From the NCBI RefSeq assembly GCF_000350225.1, contig NW_005179047.1, positions 32,115-96,114 of the forward strand: a DNA stretch of 64,000 nucleotides, written 5' to 3'. Of this stretch, positions 43,293 through 54,710 are shown piece by piece; position 1 is the stretch's first letter, and the number at the start of each line of letters is the position of its first letter. The stretch is from Chondrus crispus (Eukaryota > Rhodophyta > Florideophyceae > Gigartinales > Gigartinaceae). The translations under genes and the position numbers were made by a program. The notes under the pieces were generated by a model. That model was not told the DNA's origin and ran no database searches. It was given only the letters and a program-made list of their open reading frames with translations.

Positions 43293-45341
43293 GTGGTAAC
43301 TCGACGCCGTGCGGAGGCGACGTCGTCACGGAGGACAAATCCGGCCGCTATGCGGAGCGCTCGTGGTGCGTTACCCCTGCGCTGGGTACTTCTCGCTGTA
43401 CTCGATGTACTGAAGGAAAGGCAAATCGTAGTCAGGCGAAAGACTTAGGCACAAAACCAAGAGACAAAGGGGTCGGCCCTCGAGATGATGCCACCGGTGA
43501 TGATCGATCATCCTCTCGAGTCCTTCCCCTTCCCTACTTTATTATATCTACTACTGTAGTCCCCGTTCTCACAGTGCCAGACTGTAACGGTACGACTACA
43601 AGTCGGGCAGTAACGGTCCTGCACTTGGGCGCCAGCGAGGTACGCCGGTATCATACATTAGACGGTATGATTCGAGTACAGTACGTGCACGGACGCGAAT
43701 TGCGCTGCCCAACTTACCGAGCGATAAGGTACAGGGGGTCGCTCAATAGTGCCTACTTTAGTAGTGCTTCCCTCTATATAGTGCTATGGCTCACCCTCTG
43801 GCACAGGTTATCATAAGCTCACACGTGTATCATCCGGCATGGTTCAGTACTCAAAGGATGAAGTTATTTTGTTGTGTTATACAGGCTTTGTTGTGTTTGT
43901 GTTAGCAGTGTGCTTTGTCCCTAAATATATGTATTTGAGCCTCCTTTATATAGTGCCATCCCCCCAATAGTGCCATAGCTAGAGGTCCGTCACGCTATAG
44001 CACTATACCGTAGGAGGCACTGTAGTTACCTTTCGAATTGGGAATTAACCAATGCGGTCCTTGTTATCCACCATCGGGTGTTCGAGTACAGTATGTACAC
44101 TAGTGGACACTTGGCGATATACCACATGGCCCCCTCCTCGCCTTGAGCGTCCCGCTCAAATTTTGCAAAAATTATTTTCCGAAAAATTTCGCACGGCGCG
44201 TGCGCTAGGGACTCGTATGTCCCACTTCAAAATTTGCGCAAAAATTACGCAGGACAAATCAGCTGGGGACACGTGTGTCCTCGTTTGGCCACGGATTTTG
44301 CCAAGCGTGCATCTCGCCGTCGGAGTTCGAATGTGTTGACAGCGCAGCATCTGGTGCGACCGCGCGCAGCGAAGCGGTAGACGATCGGTCCGTCTCGTTT
44401 CAGTTTGTCGTCACGCGACTCGTTCTACGTTTCTCAGTGCGATTCGATCACACTCCGTTGTTCTTCTGCATAATGTAAGCCGTGCGAGCCTCCTTTCGTT
44501 TTCTGTACCGCGGGCGGCCCCGGTTGCTCCGCGCAGTCGTTCTGACTTAACATATCGTGTTTTTCGGCGTCCTTTCTGTGAGGCAGACGTATCCCGCGCG
44601 AATCCGCCTCGCTTGCGATGTCTCCGAACGACAACGTTCTGCGAAAGCTTGCGCCATCGCTCGCGGACAGGCCGTCTGTTCTTGTTTCGAGTGCCCCGCC
44701 TACGCTTGGGCTCGCGTCGGTAGGACCGCCTACCGTCGTCACCACCGAGGTGCCTTCCGTCTCGTCGGGACTCCCCGTCGTTACAGTGCCGTCAGGGCCT
44801 GTTCGTATGTCCCAAGATTTTTCAGGAGGCGATCCTGTCGTTTGTTCGTCGGGGAACATCGTGGACAAGCAAGGTACTCCCGCCGTGGGCTCTTCGTCTG
44901 CGTCAGGCCCATCGAGGGTCTGTGATCAGGCATCGAACGTGCCGTTCGGCGTTGCGAGCCTAAACCCGACGGGCGGGTCTGCTCTGGAGGAGTCTGGAAA
45001 CGTGAACGTCACCAAGCCCGGTGGCCTTATGGCGTTGCGCCGTTACGAGTGGTAATGTGCCACGCCAAGTTATTCAGCATTCGGAAGCTGTCGCGTCCCG
45101 GGATATCCGTACATTGGATCCCCCCCGAGCGAGGGCGTCTTGCGGATCGGTTCCGCAACGTCGCTGCTCGGCCGTGCCGATACTTCCGCTCAATCGCTAC
45201 CGAGAGCAGGATTGGTGTACGAATGGGAGGAGTTCCCTCGTGTAGACGTGACACTCGAAGATGTCCTTTCCGTGGACTGTCCCCGTCCTGACCTCCGTCG
45301 GTTCCAGATAATGGCGAGAGGTGGGACATCATCGTCCATCG
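43293..45341. other. Unassigned DNA left of element C
   Basis: No protein family, RNA gene or complete element is recognised. The region has AT-rich patches (43860-44060), repeated CTATATAGTGC/ATAGTGCCAT phrases around 43740-44010, and a low-complexity open frame at 44618-45055 listed separately. Confidence 0.35.
44618..45055 (+). CDS. Hypothetical Ser/Thr/Pro/Val-rich ORF
   Basis: 145 residues from an ATG at 44618 (MSPNDNVLRKLAPSL), rich in Ser, Gly, Pro, Thr and Val with no transmembrane or catalytic motif visible. The overlapping frames are shorter. It could be chance, or the end of an unrecognised transposon protein. A further frame (45140-45403) runs into the element-C LTR, so nothing there is intact. 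Confidence 0.2.
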   Translation: MSPNDNVLRKLAPSLADRPSVLVSSAPPTLGLASVGPPTVVTTEVPSVSSGLPVVTVPSGPVRMSQDFSGGDPVVCSSGNIVDKQGTPAVGSSSASGPSRVCDQASNVPFGVASLNPTGGSALEESGNVNVTKPGGLMALRRYEW

Positions 45342-45985
45342 TGTCGTGCACTACAGCCACGTGTGGTGGCTGTAGGCAGAGCGACGTGCGTTCGTACGCG
45401 TAAGGGAATTCGAGAGACCACCCGGTGGATGACCGGAACCGGGATTCGGGCGCGGCTTGCGCGGTAGAAAGGTAGAACTAGAGTCAGGAATAAAGAGGAA
45501 GAATTAAAGGAAAACAGAACTAACAGAACGGACAGCACAGTAGTTAACGTAGCGCTCGCGCGGTTGGGTCGACGCGCGCGGGGAAGGCAGTTGGGGTTCC
45601 AGGGGTGTAGATGGCTCGGTCGGTATGGGCAAGCCAGTACCGAGTGGAGGATACAACCTGGAATCCAGAAGCCAAGGTAAAAGACCCGAGGCTTCGTGCC
45701 TCTTTACTTTGATTATCGGGTTGACTATATAGTCCCCGTCGCCGTAATGACGAAGCGAAATTATACTGTAAATTAGAATAACTAGAATATAACGGGTGTA
45801 GCCGCGAGGGGACCAAGTAAAGGCCCTTATAGGCCCGACAGGTGGCAGAGGGCTCAAACGTGTCCACCGGTATGGTCCGGCAGAGAGACAGGGTACACGT
45901 GTACCCCGTGGTACACGTGGCGGCGGCGAGCGCGATTCTGGCGAGATTAGGACAGCTGTCCCGGTACCGAGTACAGTGCACTACA
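45342..45985 (-). repeat. Element C 3' LTR
   Basis: 644 bp. On the + strand it begins TGTCGTGCAC and ends GTGCACTACA, imperfect inverted termini. It contains AGGCTTCGTGCCT and GACTATATAGTC motifs shared with the truncated copy at 16161-16597. The polypurine tract (minus CTAAGAAGAGGGATC) at its inner edge sets the orientation. Confidence 0.75.
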
Positions 45986-46320
45986 GATCCCTCTTCTTAG
46001 AGAACCTCGCGTCCCCGCGTGTAGGTATCGTAGAAATTATCACCAAATTATCGGGGTTGCTGAAATTGAGGCGATGTGCTAGGGAGGGCGCCATAGCGGG
46101 GTTGTTGGATCGGCGACGGAGGGTAAATTGAAGGCGTGCGTTTCTGCAAGCCAGCTTGTCGGAGGCGGTCTTCCACAATATTCCAACTTTCCATCTAGCG
46201 CGTCCGGTTTGTCTCCGCCTTCCTCTTGCGGTTTCCTCGACACAGTCCACGCTGTCACGGTGCGCGGAAAAGAACGACTTGTCATCGGAGAGGCGTCTTG
46301 CTCGGGTCGGCGCGGCGACG

Positions 46321-47911
46321 ATGGATCGGTTCCGCAACCCCTACGGGGAAGCGGGGGACGCGGAGGAGGCAGAGGTGCGGGGGTGGCCGTCCCCTCGGTT
46401 GCTGCGTAGCGAGGGCATGTCCGACGATCCCTTGCTATTCGAACGGGCTCCATTCCTTGCTCCCGAGGGGTTACGGGACACACATCTCGTGCGGTCGTAT
46501 GCGGATGTGACCGGTGCTCTCCCGGGGGGTCTCAGCCTACGAGCTGTATGGTCACGCGATTTTTGTTACCGTCTCGTGGTGGACGGCGAGCATGTCTGGC
46601 CGAAGTACCGCGGTATTGGGCGTGACCGAAGTCAGAGATGTATGGCGTCGTCGGTTCCTCGGCTGTCGAGGACGCCGTGCAATCGCCCAATTCCCGTGTA
46701 ATGGGACTTTGATACGTGGGCGTATCGTACAGAGGGCGATCGCAGTTACGTCGCCGATCTGCGGCGAGTGTTGGATCATCTACTGGAGCGGGTTGAGGAG
46801 CCGGGGATCGCGTACATGGCGTGAGAAAAGCCGATCCTCCCTCCTCGCTACGAGAGGTACGTAGAACGGGAGAGCAACCCCGGGTACTACGACAAGCTCA
46901 AATACGAGCGTCGGATGCGCAACGCTCTCGGCGTGTTTGTCGCCTACGAGTGGATCGAAGCGACGACTTTCGAGCCGCGTTCTCGGTATGAGCGGTACCC
47001 TCAGTTACTGCATTGGTTTTCGCAGTACGAAGTCCCTGCGGACTTCGTTGCGGAGGTCCCACCTTGTCTGGTGTATTTCGGCTTGAGTCTGAATGAATCG
47101 CCGCAGTCTCCGCGTTGGATGATATTCCTCAGCGAATGGATCGCTATCGTGGCAAAATGGTTCATTTGGTCATCTCTGGACGGCCGGTTGTACGTGTCGC
47201 CGACCATGATTGTCAAATGGTTGCGAAAGCTAGACTTGGAGGGGGTCCTCGGTGGGGCTTGGGTTTGCGAGCAGCTGAATACGCTGCTCGATCTTCATGA
47301 TTGGGTTGATTAGCTAGGGGTGCCTTATGGTCAGGGCCACCATTACGATCGCTCTGATCGCGCGAACGCGTCCCCGGGGAGGCGAGACGACGCCGGCGAA
47401 CCGAGCGCCGGTAATTGGATCCGGCTCGACCCGGGGACGTTTAAGAGCCTTCATCCGGAATTAATGCAGGGGGCTCTGGTCCCTGTGTCAACGGCAGTAG
47501 CTGCACCGTACATCCTGCGAGGGTCAAGACTCGGCGGGTCAGCCGGGCGGACCGGTACAACCGGAGGCTCCCGTGGGGGGCGAGAGCCCGGCAGTTGGGG
47601 AGCAACCGCGGTCGGTGACGCCGACAGGGGAGTCGTGTGCACGGCGACGTATGTTTGCCGACTTGGGCGTTTCCAAGGACGAACTCTTGAAATTAGTGAG
47701 CAACGCCGAGTTTGTGGCGGGAGTCAAACGCCTCAGGACGGCGGCGGACGCGGGGGTTACCACGGTCGTGGTGGACACCCCGATGGGAGGGTCGGCCCCG
47801 GCAGCGACGACGGTCGAGGGGGACCCCCTCGATTCTGAGGAAGGGTCGATTCCGTCGGATGCGCCAGTGGCGCCGGTCACCGGGGTTGAGGATGCTCTCG
47901 TCGACTTATGA
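46321..47911 (+). pseudogene. Antisense ORF of element C (aORF), unknown function
   Basis: It lies on the strand opposite to pol, between the chromodomain and the 3' LTR, as in element A. The N-terminal part starts MDRFRNPYGEAG. The best-preserved block is 46915-47313, 132 residues with several aromatic helices (GVFVAYEWIEA, WMIFLSEWIAIVAKWFIW, LEGVLGGAWVCEQLN). A TAG at 47311-47313 interrupts it, and the same frame goes on with SAGNWIRLDPGTFKSLH. Frame changes occur around 46.5-46.9 kb and 47.57 kb. The order of conserved blocks is the same as in element A's antisense frame. No known domain is recognised. The hydrophobic Trp-rich helices might be membrane-associated or structural; this is a guess. 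Confidence 0.55.
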
Positions 47912-49118
47912 GGGGTCGGGATATTGCGGGTGTGCGTCCTCGTAAAGGAGCACCCCGGGGTAGCGCGTAACGCACGAGTTGGGCAAGAGGGGAGATACTA
48001 CGAGGGAAGTATGATGGTTAGCCATAAACGGGACCTCTCTTCTCCTGATTGCCTTTGGTAGACGTTCGCGGATACGCGGAGCGGCGAGCGGTATTTGATG
48101 CCGGGATGCACGACGTGAGGGCCCGAGTCGTTGAAAATGACGTAAATATCGGTGGGCTCTGTACGTGGCTGGTGATTCACATCTCCCCTTGTGGTAATCC
48201 GGCTCAGGGGCGAACGTCGTAGCGACGTCACCCAGGAAACGATCTTCCGCGAGGCCCGTATACGACGCGCAGAATCGCTCCCTTTTTCATTATGGCGAGG
48301 GACGGTTGTCTCCGCCGGTGGTGGCGAACCCAGGGACGGGGTCAGTCCGCTATGGTGGTAACGCCAAAGTTGACTCCGGCTTATCTAGTGTGTGGAGCTC
48401 CAGAGGTGACGCACACGGCGGGGGGGTCACTCCGGCCTGCCGCTACAGCGGGCGACTGCGGAAAGTCGCTCGCGAGGACGGTAAGATTGGAGAGGCGCAA
48501 ATTTCGCGTAACGTCAGCGCGTTGCCAACCGGTAGAGGTCGGAGACAGAGTGAAGTGACCGCCCTAAAGCATAATCCCGGGTTGCCGCACGCGGTACTCA
48601 CGTGGGCAGGAGGATGCCATATGGCGGGGCGTGACTTGAGGCGTCACAACCGAGGAGCAACCACGACTCTTAAGTCGGAGGGCGGCGGTCGGGAAACTTG
48701 GCCACGCCGGTTGTGGCGTACAGCCGGTTGGACTTGACGTCATCCCAATAGACCAGTGGGTATGGTGCCGCTCTCGGGCTCACGCGAGACGGATGACGTA
48801 CGTGCTATGACACGAGGGCCCGTATGCGGTCGACGGGGTCACGGACGCGACGGATCACACGTACCCCGGGACAGGGCGGTTTCCCGCCGTCCGAGGGATG
48901 GTGGGGTCTCCGAGGGATGGTGCTGCCGAAACAGCTAGGTGGAGGTTGCCGCGACCGGGGAAGGGTGAGGGCCGCCCCCGACGATAGCGGGAAAGGCGGG
49001 TCCCATGGAGACGAGACGCACCAGGCCTGGAGGATGGTCGTCAGGCGGTGCGGGGCGGGGCCGTTGTCAGGAGAGGAGACGGGGCACAACACCAACAACT
49101 AAACGGTGAGGGTGTGAG
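47912..49118. other. Element C spacer between the antisense ORF and pol, no gene recognised
   Basis: GC-rich, with short overlapping frames only. It separates the end of the antisense ORF from the end of pol (convergent arrangement). It could hold both 3' untranslated regions. Confidence 0.4.
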
Positions 49119-52100
49119 CTAGTTGTCGACCCCCACGCTATCCGGGGTGGACCATAAGTGGAGGTCCGCGGTGGGGAGACGCTTGCGCTTGAAAAACCGC
49201 ACAACGGTATTATAATCAATGTAATTTGCGGGTTCCCAGGTGTCGTCGTCCACGTTGTATCCGTACCAACGGACTCGGAAGAGTGGTATCCCGTCCGGTC
49301 CCGGCTTGTGTCCCGTCAGCGACTCAACCAGGTAGGTCTGTGTGGCCTCCTCCGTAGGGGAAGGAGGTCGTTTCCTCGCCTTGGCGGGCGTGCCTGACGC
49401 GTTTTGATATGAGGAATCAACCGGGGTTGACGGGTGAGGAGGGCTTCCCGGAGACATGAGGAGGGGTTGATCGAAGGTACACATAGACGCAAATTTGGCG
49501 ACGTGCCTCCCGGCGATCTCCTCTGTACCCGGCGGCGTCTCATTGGGCCAGCGAGTGGATTCCGCGGTCACCGCCGGTGCGGCGGGCTCGGTCGGGGATA
49601 TTTTCTTTTGAATTTTTCCCTGGTCCTGTATCCACGTGTCCTGTGGCTTGGCGGCGAAGGTACGCGTTCGTTCGTTTGGCGACTTATCGCCGTTCGGGGC
49701 GCCGGTCGCTCGCCGGGGGCGTGTTGCGGAAAGCCTCGTCTCCATGGCATGCGTGCCTCGGTGACGCGGCGGCTCTAACCGTGGCGGTAGCCGTGGGGGA
49801 GGTAGTCCCTCCTTCGACACGGATCCTTCGCCTACAGTGGCGGATCTCCTATTCAATTGGGAAATGAGCCGGGCGTGCGCGCCGTTTCGGAGAGCGTGCA
49901 GTAATCCCGATGCAGGAGGGCTCCCTTCGGGCTGGATAATTGATTTCGACCTTGAGGGTCGTGTTGCTTTCTCGCCATACGTCGCGTTTTCGATCTCGTT
50001 CTTATCGGGAGTAGTGTCTTGGTCCTCAGGCTCTGGGGACTTTGGCAGAGATATATCCGGGTTACCTGTGTCGAAGCCGCCTCTCAGCGGGCGGGGAGGT
50101 GCCCCGGCGGGGAGAAAGGTAGAAGCATCGCCGTCGGCCGGCGTAGGTCACGAGGGTTTGGCGTCGGCGGGTATGGTCCGTAGAGGGGGAGCCTTCACAA
50201 TACGGTCTCTCGAGAGTCTATTTTTCAGGCCTATAGTCCGGACAATGGTCACTGTATGCTCGTCGAGCGCCACCACCGGGAACGGGCCTTCCGTCCGTGG
50301 GGCTAACTTTTTATTGACCCGGACCTTATCCGTCTTCTCATCTACTCGCAGGGATGTCTCTCGCTCGATGAGGACTTGATCACCAACCGAATATTGTGGT
50401 GTCGGCGTCCGTAATCTCCTATCGAAATCGCGTTTATATCGGTCCTGGCCAGCGAGTAGCGTGTCGCGGGCTGTTCACATGAGCCCGCGTAATTAAGAAA
50501 CGGAGCTTATAATCCGTCCGCGAGACATCCTGTTCCAGTGTAGTGGTATGTTGGATAGAAAGCGGCGACGGCGTCCGAGATAGCACAAGATCAAACGGCT
50601 TCATGCCGACATGCGATTCACGGTACAATTGTATCCGTAGATTAGCGCGTCCGTGAACTGGTCCCAATCGCGTTGGTTATCGGCTAGGTAGTGCTGTAGG
50701 GAGGACACAAGGGTGCGGTTGAACCTCTCCACTTGTCCATTAGCTTGTGCGTGATAAGCTGTGGTGAACACGCTTTCGACGGGAAGGATTTTGCACACGG
50801 CAAGGAAGAACCTTGACGTGAATTGACTCCCACTGTCGGAGAGTAGCTTCACTGGGGCTCCGTATACGAAGACCCAGTGTGTGACGAACGCCTGAGCAAC
50901 GGTCTCGGCGTTAATTCTCTTTTGCGGGCGGCACCGTTCGGGTCAGCTTTGAGTAACGATCAGATATTACCCTTGGTATCGATTGCCTCTTGGCGTTCTG
51001 GGGAGTTCGCCTAGGATGTCAATAGCGATAAACTCCAAGGGTCCCATCGGAGGGAACGTTTTCAACTTCGCGTTGTGCCTCCGCAATTTGATGCGAGCTC
51101 TCGCGCAGTCGGAGCACCTTCTGACTGTAACGTATGCGTCGACGGACATACTTGGCCAGTAGTACCGTCGTCTCAATGTGTAGAACAGACGCCTGCCTCC
51201 GGGATGTACCGAGGCGGCGGGGTAATGCACCATATGCAACACTCGCTCGCGCAGAGTGGCGGGTACGACGATTTGTTCAACACCGTCAAGGTGCGCTTTC
51301 CGACAAAGTACCCCTTCCTTGTTCATGAAGAACTTGGAAAGGCGAATTTGGGCCACACCCTCCCCCTTCTTAAGATGGGAAGCGATCTCCTTACAGAACG
51401 GGTCGGAGTGTTGAGCGAGTACAATCTCGTCGTGTGTAATTGCGGCCTTGGAAGCCGCGGGGGCGAGGGCGAGGCATCCGTCGTGAATGTCGTCGTCCCA
51501 CTCCTCGGACTCCACTTAAGGCTTGTCTTCGTGAAACTCCATAGCGGAGAAGCACGGTATTTCTTCGTCGATGGGGACGGTTGTGCCCCCTGTAGACGGC
51601 ATTCGACTGAGGGCGTAGGCGAGGCAATTCTTGATGCCCTTCACGTACGTGACGTCGACGTCAAACTCGGCTAGGCGCAAGCGCCACCGTGATAGACGCC
51701 CGCTTGCGTCGGCGAGATTCATTAACTAACGGAGGGAATGATGGTCGGTATTAACCGTGAATCGCTCGCGTTCCAAGTACGGAAGCAGCGTCTGAATGGC
51801 CCATACAATGGCCAAACATTCTTTCTCCGTCGTGGAGTAATTCCTTTCCGCCGACGAGAGTGTCCGAGACCAGAACCCGACGGGGTATCTGTTACCATCC
51901 TCGTGTTGCTGTAATAAAGTGCAACCGAGTTGGGCGTCGGATGCATCCGTGTCGAGGGAGTACGGTAGCCCCAGTCGCGGTAGTCGCAGTATCGGCGGGG
52001 AAATCAGGCAAGTCTTCAGAGCTTCGAAGACAGACCTGCGGTCTTCGTCCAGTTCGAGGAGCCGATCGGGCTCCCCCTTCTTGAGCATGGACGTCAACGG

Positions 52101-52198
52101 CGCCGCAATCTTGGCGAAGTGGTCGACGAAACGTCGGTACACGTTACACATACCCAGAAACGAGCGAAGCTCGGTCTGGGTTCGTGGCGGCTTGGCCT

Positions 52199-52837
52199 TG
52201 TAGCATAACCGCCGGCTACTGTACTATACATTAGATTTAGAATTAGATCTAACGCTGTAAGGTACGAACCTTACAGCGTGTGCGCGCGCATACCTTACAG
52301 CGCGCGCGCACCAACACGTGTAGCACACGTGTAGCACACGTGTGCTGTCAGCCCCGACGGCTGACAGCGTTACAGTGCGGGCCGGCCCGCACTGTCTACA
52401 GTAAGCCGACTACAGTACAGTCCGTACTGTACTGTAGACGGTTAATTAAGTTGTACAATAAATATAGGGAGCGACCGCCGGCGGAGGGGACCAAGACAGG
52501 CAACCCTCCACCGACGGTCGACCACCCAGCTTACTCTACTCACACCGCCGTTCCGCGAGTAGTTACCACCGAGCGGGTAGTGGACGCGCGCGACACCGCG
52601 GCGAGCTGTGATCCGCCTCCGCCCGTCAGTACTGGATCGTCAACCGGTACTGCTCCGGGGCGTCGAGGCGTCGATCCGCTTGCCTACGCGCGCGTCCCCG
52701 CCGACCACGCTCTACCACCCGCTACCGGCCCGCTTCCGGTGGCGTTGGTTGGTTCAAGACCCTCGGTACGCCGATCCGGGGTCTTCCGCCGAACATCGCG
52801 AACACCCCTCCGCCGTGTGTGGGGTGTTTATGCGACA
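52199..52837. repeat. Solo LTR in element C RT, with a hairpin array
   Basis: It starts TGTAGCATAA (identical to the start of element B's LTR) and ends TTATGCGACA, 639 bp. The 5-bp duplication GGCCT is perfect (52194-52198 and 52838-52842). Removing it rejoins the RT reading region up to a 1-bp shift. Its first 250 bp hold a chain of inverted repeats between 52253 and 52437. Confidence 0.85.
52253..52437. repeat. Array of consecutive hairpins inside the solo LTR
   Basis: In order: CGCTGTAAGGT stem (52253-52278), a GCGCGCGC stem (about 52280-52310), three ACACGTGTAGC tandem units (about 52314-52345), GCTGTCAGCC stem (52344-52368), the perfect 24-bp palindrome centred at 52383/52384 (52372-52395), and a CTACAGTACAG stem (about 52410-52437). 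Confidence 0.75.
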
Positions 52838-54710
52838 GGCCTCGGCCAGAGCCGAGACATTCTACGGTGGACATGAAGTTCCCCGGGTCGAATGATGTGA
52901 CCCAGGTACTCCACGGAGTCCTGAAAGAATTTACACTTGTTCAATTTCAGTGATAACCCCTCTTGTTGTAACGCGGAGAGAATAAACTTTACATCCTTGA
53001 GATGAGTTTCATAATCCTTCCAGAATATGATAATTTCATCTAGATAGATGAGACAGCTCTTCCATCGGTATCCGGAGAGGAGCATGTCCAACATCTGTTG
53101 GAATGTGGCGGGCGCGTTCATTAGCCCGAACGGCATTCGGTTAAATTGATAAGTACCGGCATGACACGTGAACGTGGTTTTCGGACGGTCTTCTTCCGCA
53201 ACGGGAATTTTCCAATAACATGAGTTACAATCTAGAGTTGTGAACACGTTCGGTTCGCCGAGCGAGTCCAGACACTCGTCCATCCGAGGAATCGGGTAAG
53301 TGTCCCGTACTTTCATCGCGTTCAAACGTCTGTAATCGACGCAGAAACGGAGGGATCCATCCAGTTTGGGGATGAGAACCACCGGGGACGCCCATTCTGA
53401 TTGTGATCGGGAGATGACCCCGCTTGAGATCATCCCATCCACAGAGTCTTGTTCGGCTTGTCGAGACCGTGGTCTAGCCCGATATGGCTGACATCGAAAC
53501 GGCTTCGAGCCGGGGTTGAGTTCGATCCGGTGCTGCGTAGCCCGGACTTCCCCGAGATCGCCACTCCACATACGGGAGTACGGCGTAAGCATGTCACGTA
53601 CTCGATTGCGGACATGCGACGGCAGATGTTGGAGGGAGACAGCGTCAACCTCTTGGGGTTCTTCCTTCGACGAAGCCTGGGGGAGCTTCTCCCTTTTCTC
53701 AGATTGGGGATCGTCCCCTTCTGTAAATTCCGCCGCTAGGAGGGCGTCGAGAGGCATCGCGGTGCGTATCATGGCACGCGGATGAGGGGTAACGTACCCC
53801 ACCACCTGGTTCTTCGAGAAGCACTTGGGGGCCGGGGCAAAGTTGGCCACCAAGACCTTGAACTCTCGAAGTGCGGTGATGTGCTCGACCCCATTCGACA
53901 GGGAGACACGGTGTTCCGCATATAGCTGCGGGTTGTGTTCCATTACGGAAAGACCCGTACGATCGTTGGTCACATGCACCCAGACTTTCGTCCCGGGTTG
54001 TTATGATAACCGGACGAGACACCTTGAGTTTGGGGGAAACTCGACCCGGGTCGTTGTCATACTCCTGTTCCGAGGGAAGCGGAGGTGCTTCGGCTCGACG
54101 AGTTGCCGGTTTTCTCACGATGGGGACTTTCGTCCCATCATCGAGCTCGACCACCTTCCGACGTGTATAGATGGCCTCGACAAACTTGTCGTTAAAGTCA
54201 CAGCCCAGGATGACGGAGGCTGCCAGGCGCTCGCACACGATGAACTTGCATTTCATGGTGCGAGTGGCTAGTCGAACAACGAGGGTTACGGACCCGCTTG
54301 TTCAAAATGGCCGCCCGTTCGCGTCGGCGATAGTCGGGACTTCCCCCGGTTCGATTAAGCTCTCCCATCCTTTGGGCAGGGTGTCGGCGCGGACAAAATT
54401 GGAGCCGGCACCCGTGTCCAGGATGGTGAGTTGACGCACCATGATGGAGGTGGTGAGCCCAAGGTCTGCGTAGACCTTGTAATTACGCGGAGACAGTGTG
54501 TAAACTGGCTCGACGGACTTGTCATCGGGGGAGAGCCTCCCGTTGTTAAGACGCCACGGCCGGCGAAGCGTCCCTATGCCTGTCGGATCGGGGTTGGAGG
54601 GAATCGCTTGACGGGCGTGTCTCCGTCCCCAGACGCGGATCGCCGGCTTCGGGGGCGGGGATGCGCGGTATCCCGCGATGGAATGTCAGCGATTTTCAGC
54701 TGTGGGTCTC

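Larger units (their letters stand above)
49119..54700 (-). pseudogene. Element C Pol (PR-RT-RH-IN-chromodomain), split by a solo LTR
   Basis: The protease has LDTGAGSNFV near 54390-54420, then an in-frame TGA after ANGRPF. RT (53979-52838) has FCVDYRRLN, and LDCNSCYWKIP where Cys replaces the usual Gly. The catalytic box is YLDE instead of YLDD. After the solo LTR it resumes with FLGMCNVYRRF and RNase H (SLDTDASDAQLGCTLL, TDHHSLR) followed by a TAG in place of Trp. Integrase shows the zinc region (HMVHYPAASVHPGG...YYWP...CSDC), the first Asp block (FIAIDILGE), SDSGSQF where Ser replaces Asn, and YHAQANGQVERFNRT. The last frame (49856-49119) has a Pro-rich linker and a well-formed chromodomain (YLVESLTGHK...VRWYGYNVDDDTWEP). 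Several frameshifts and stops make it inactive. Confidence 0.85.
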
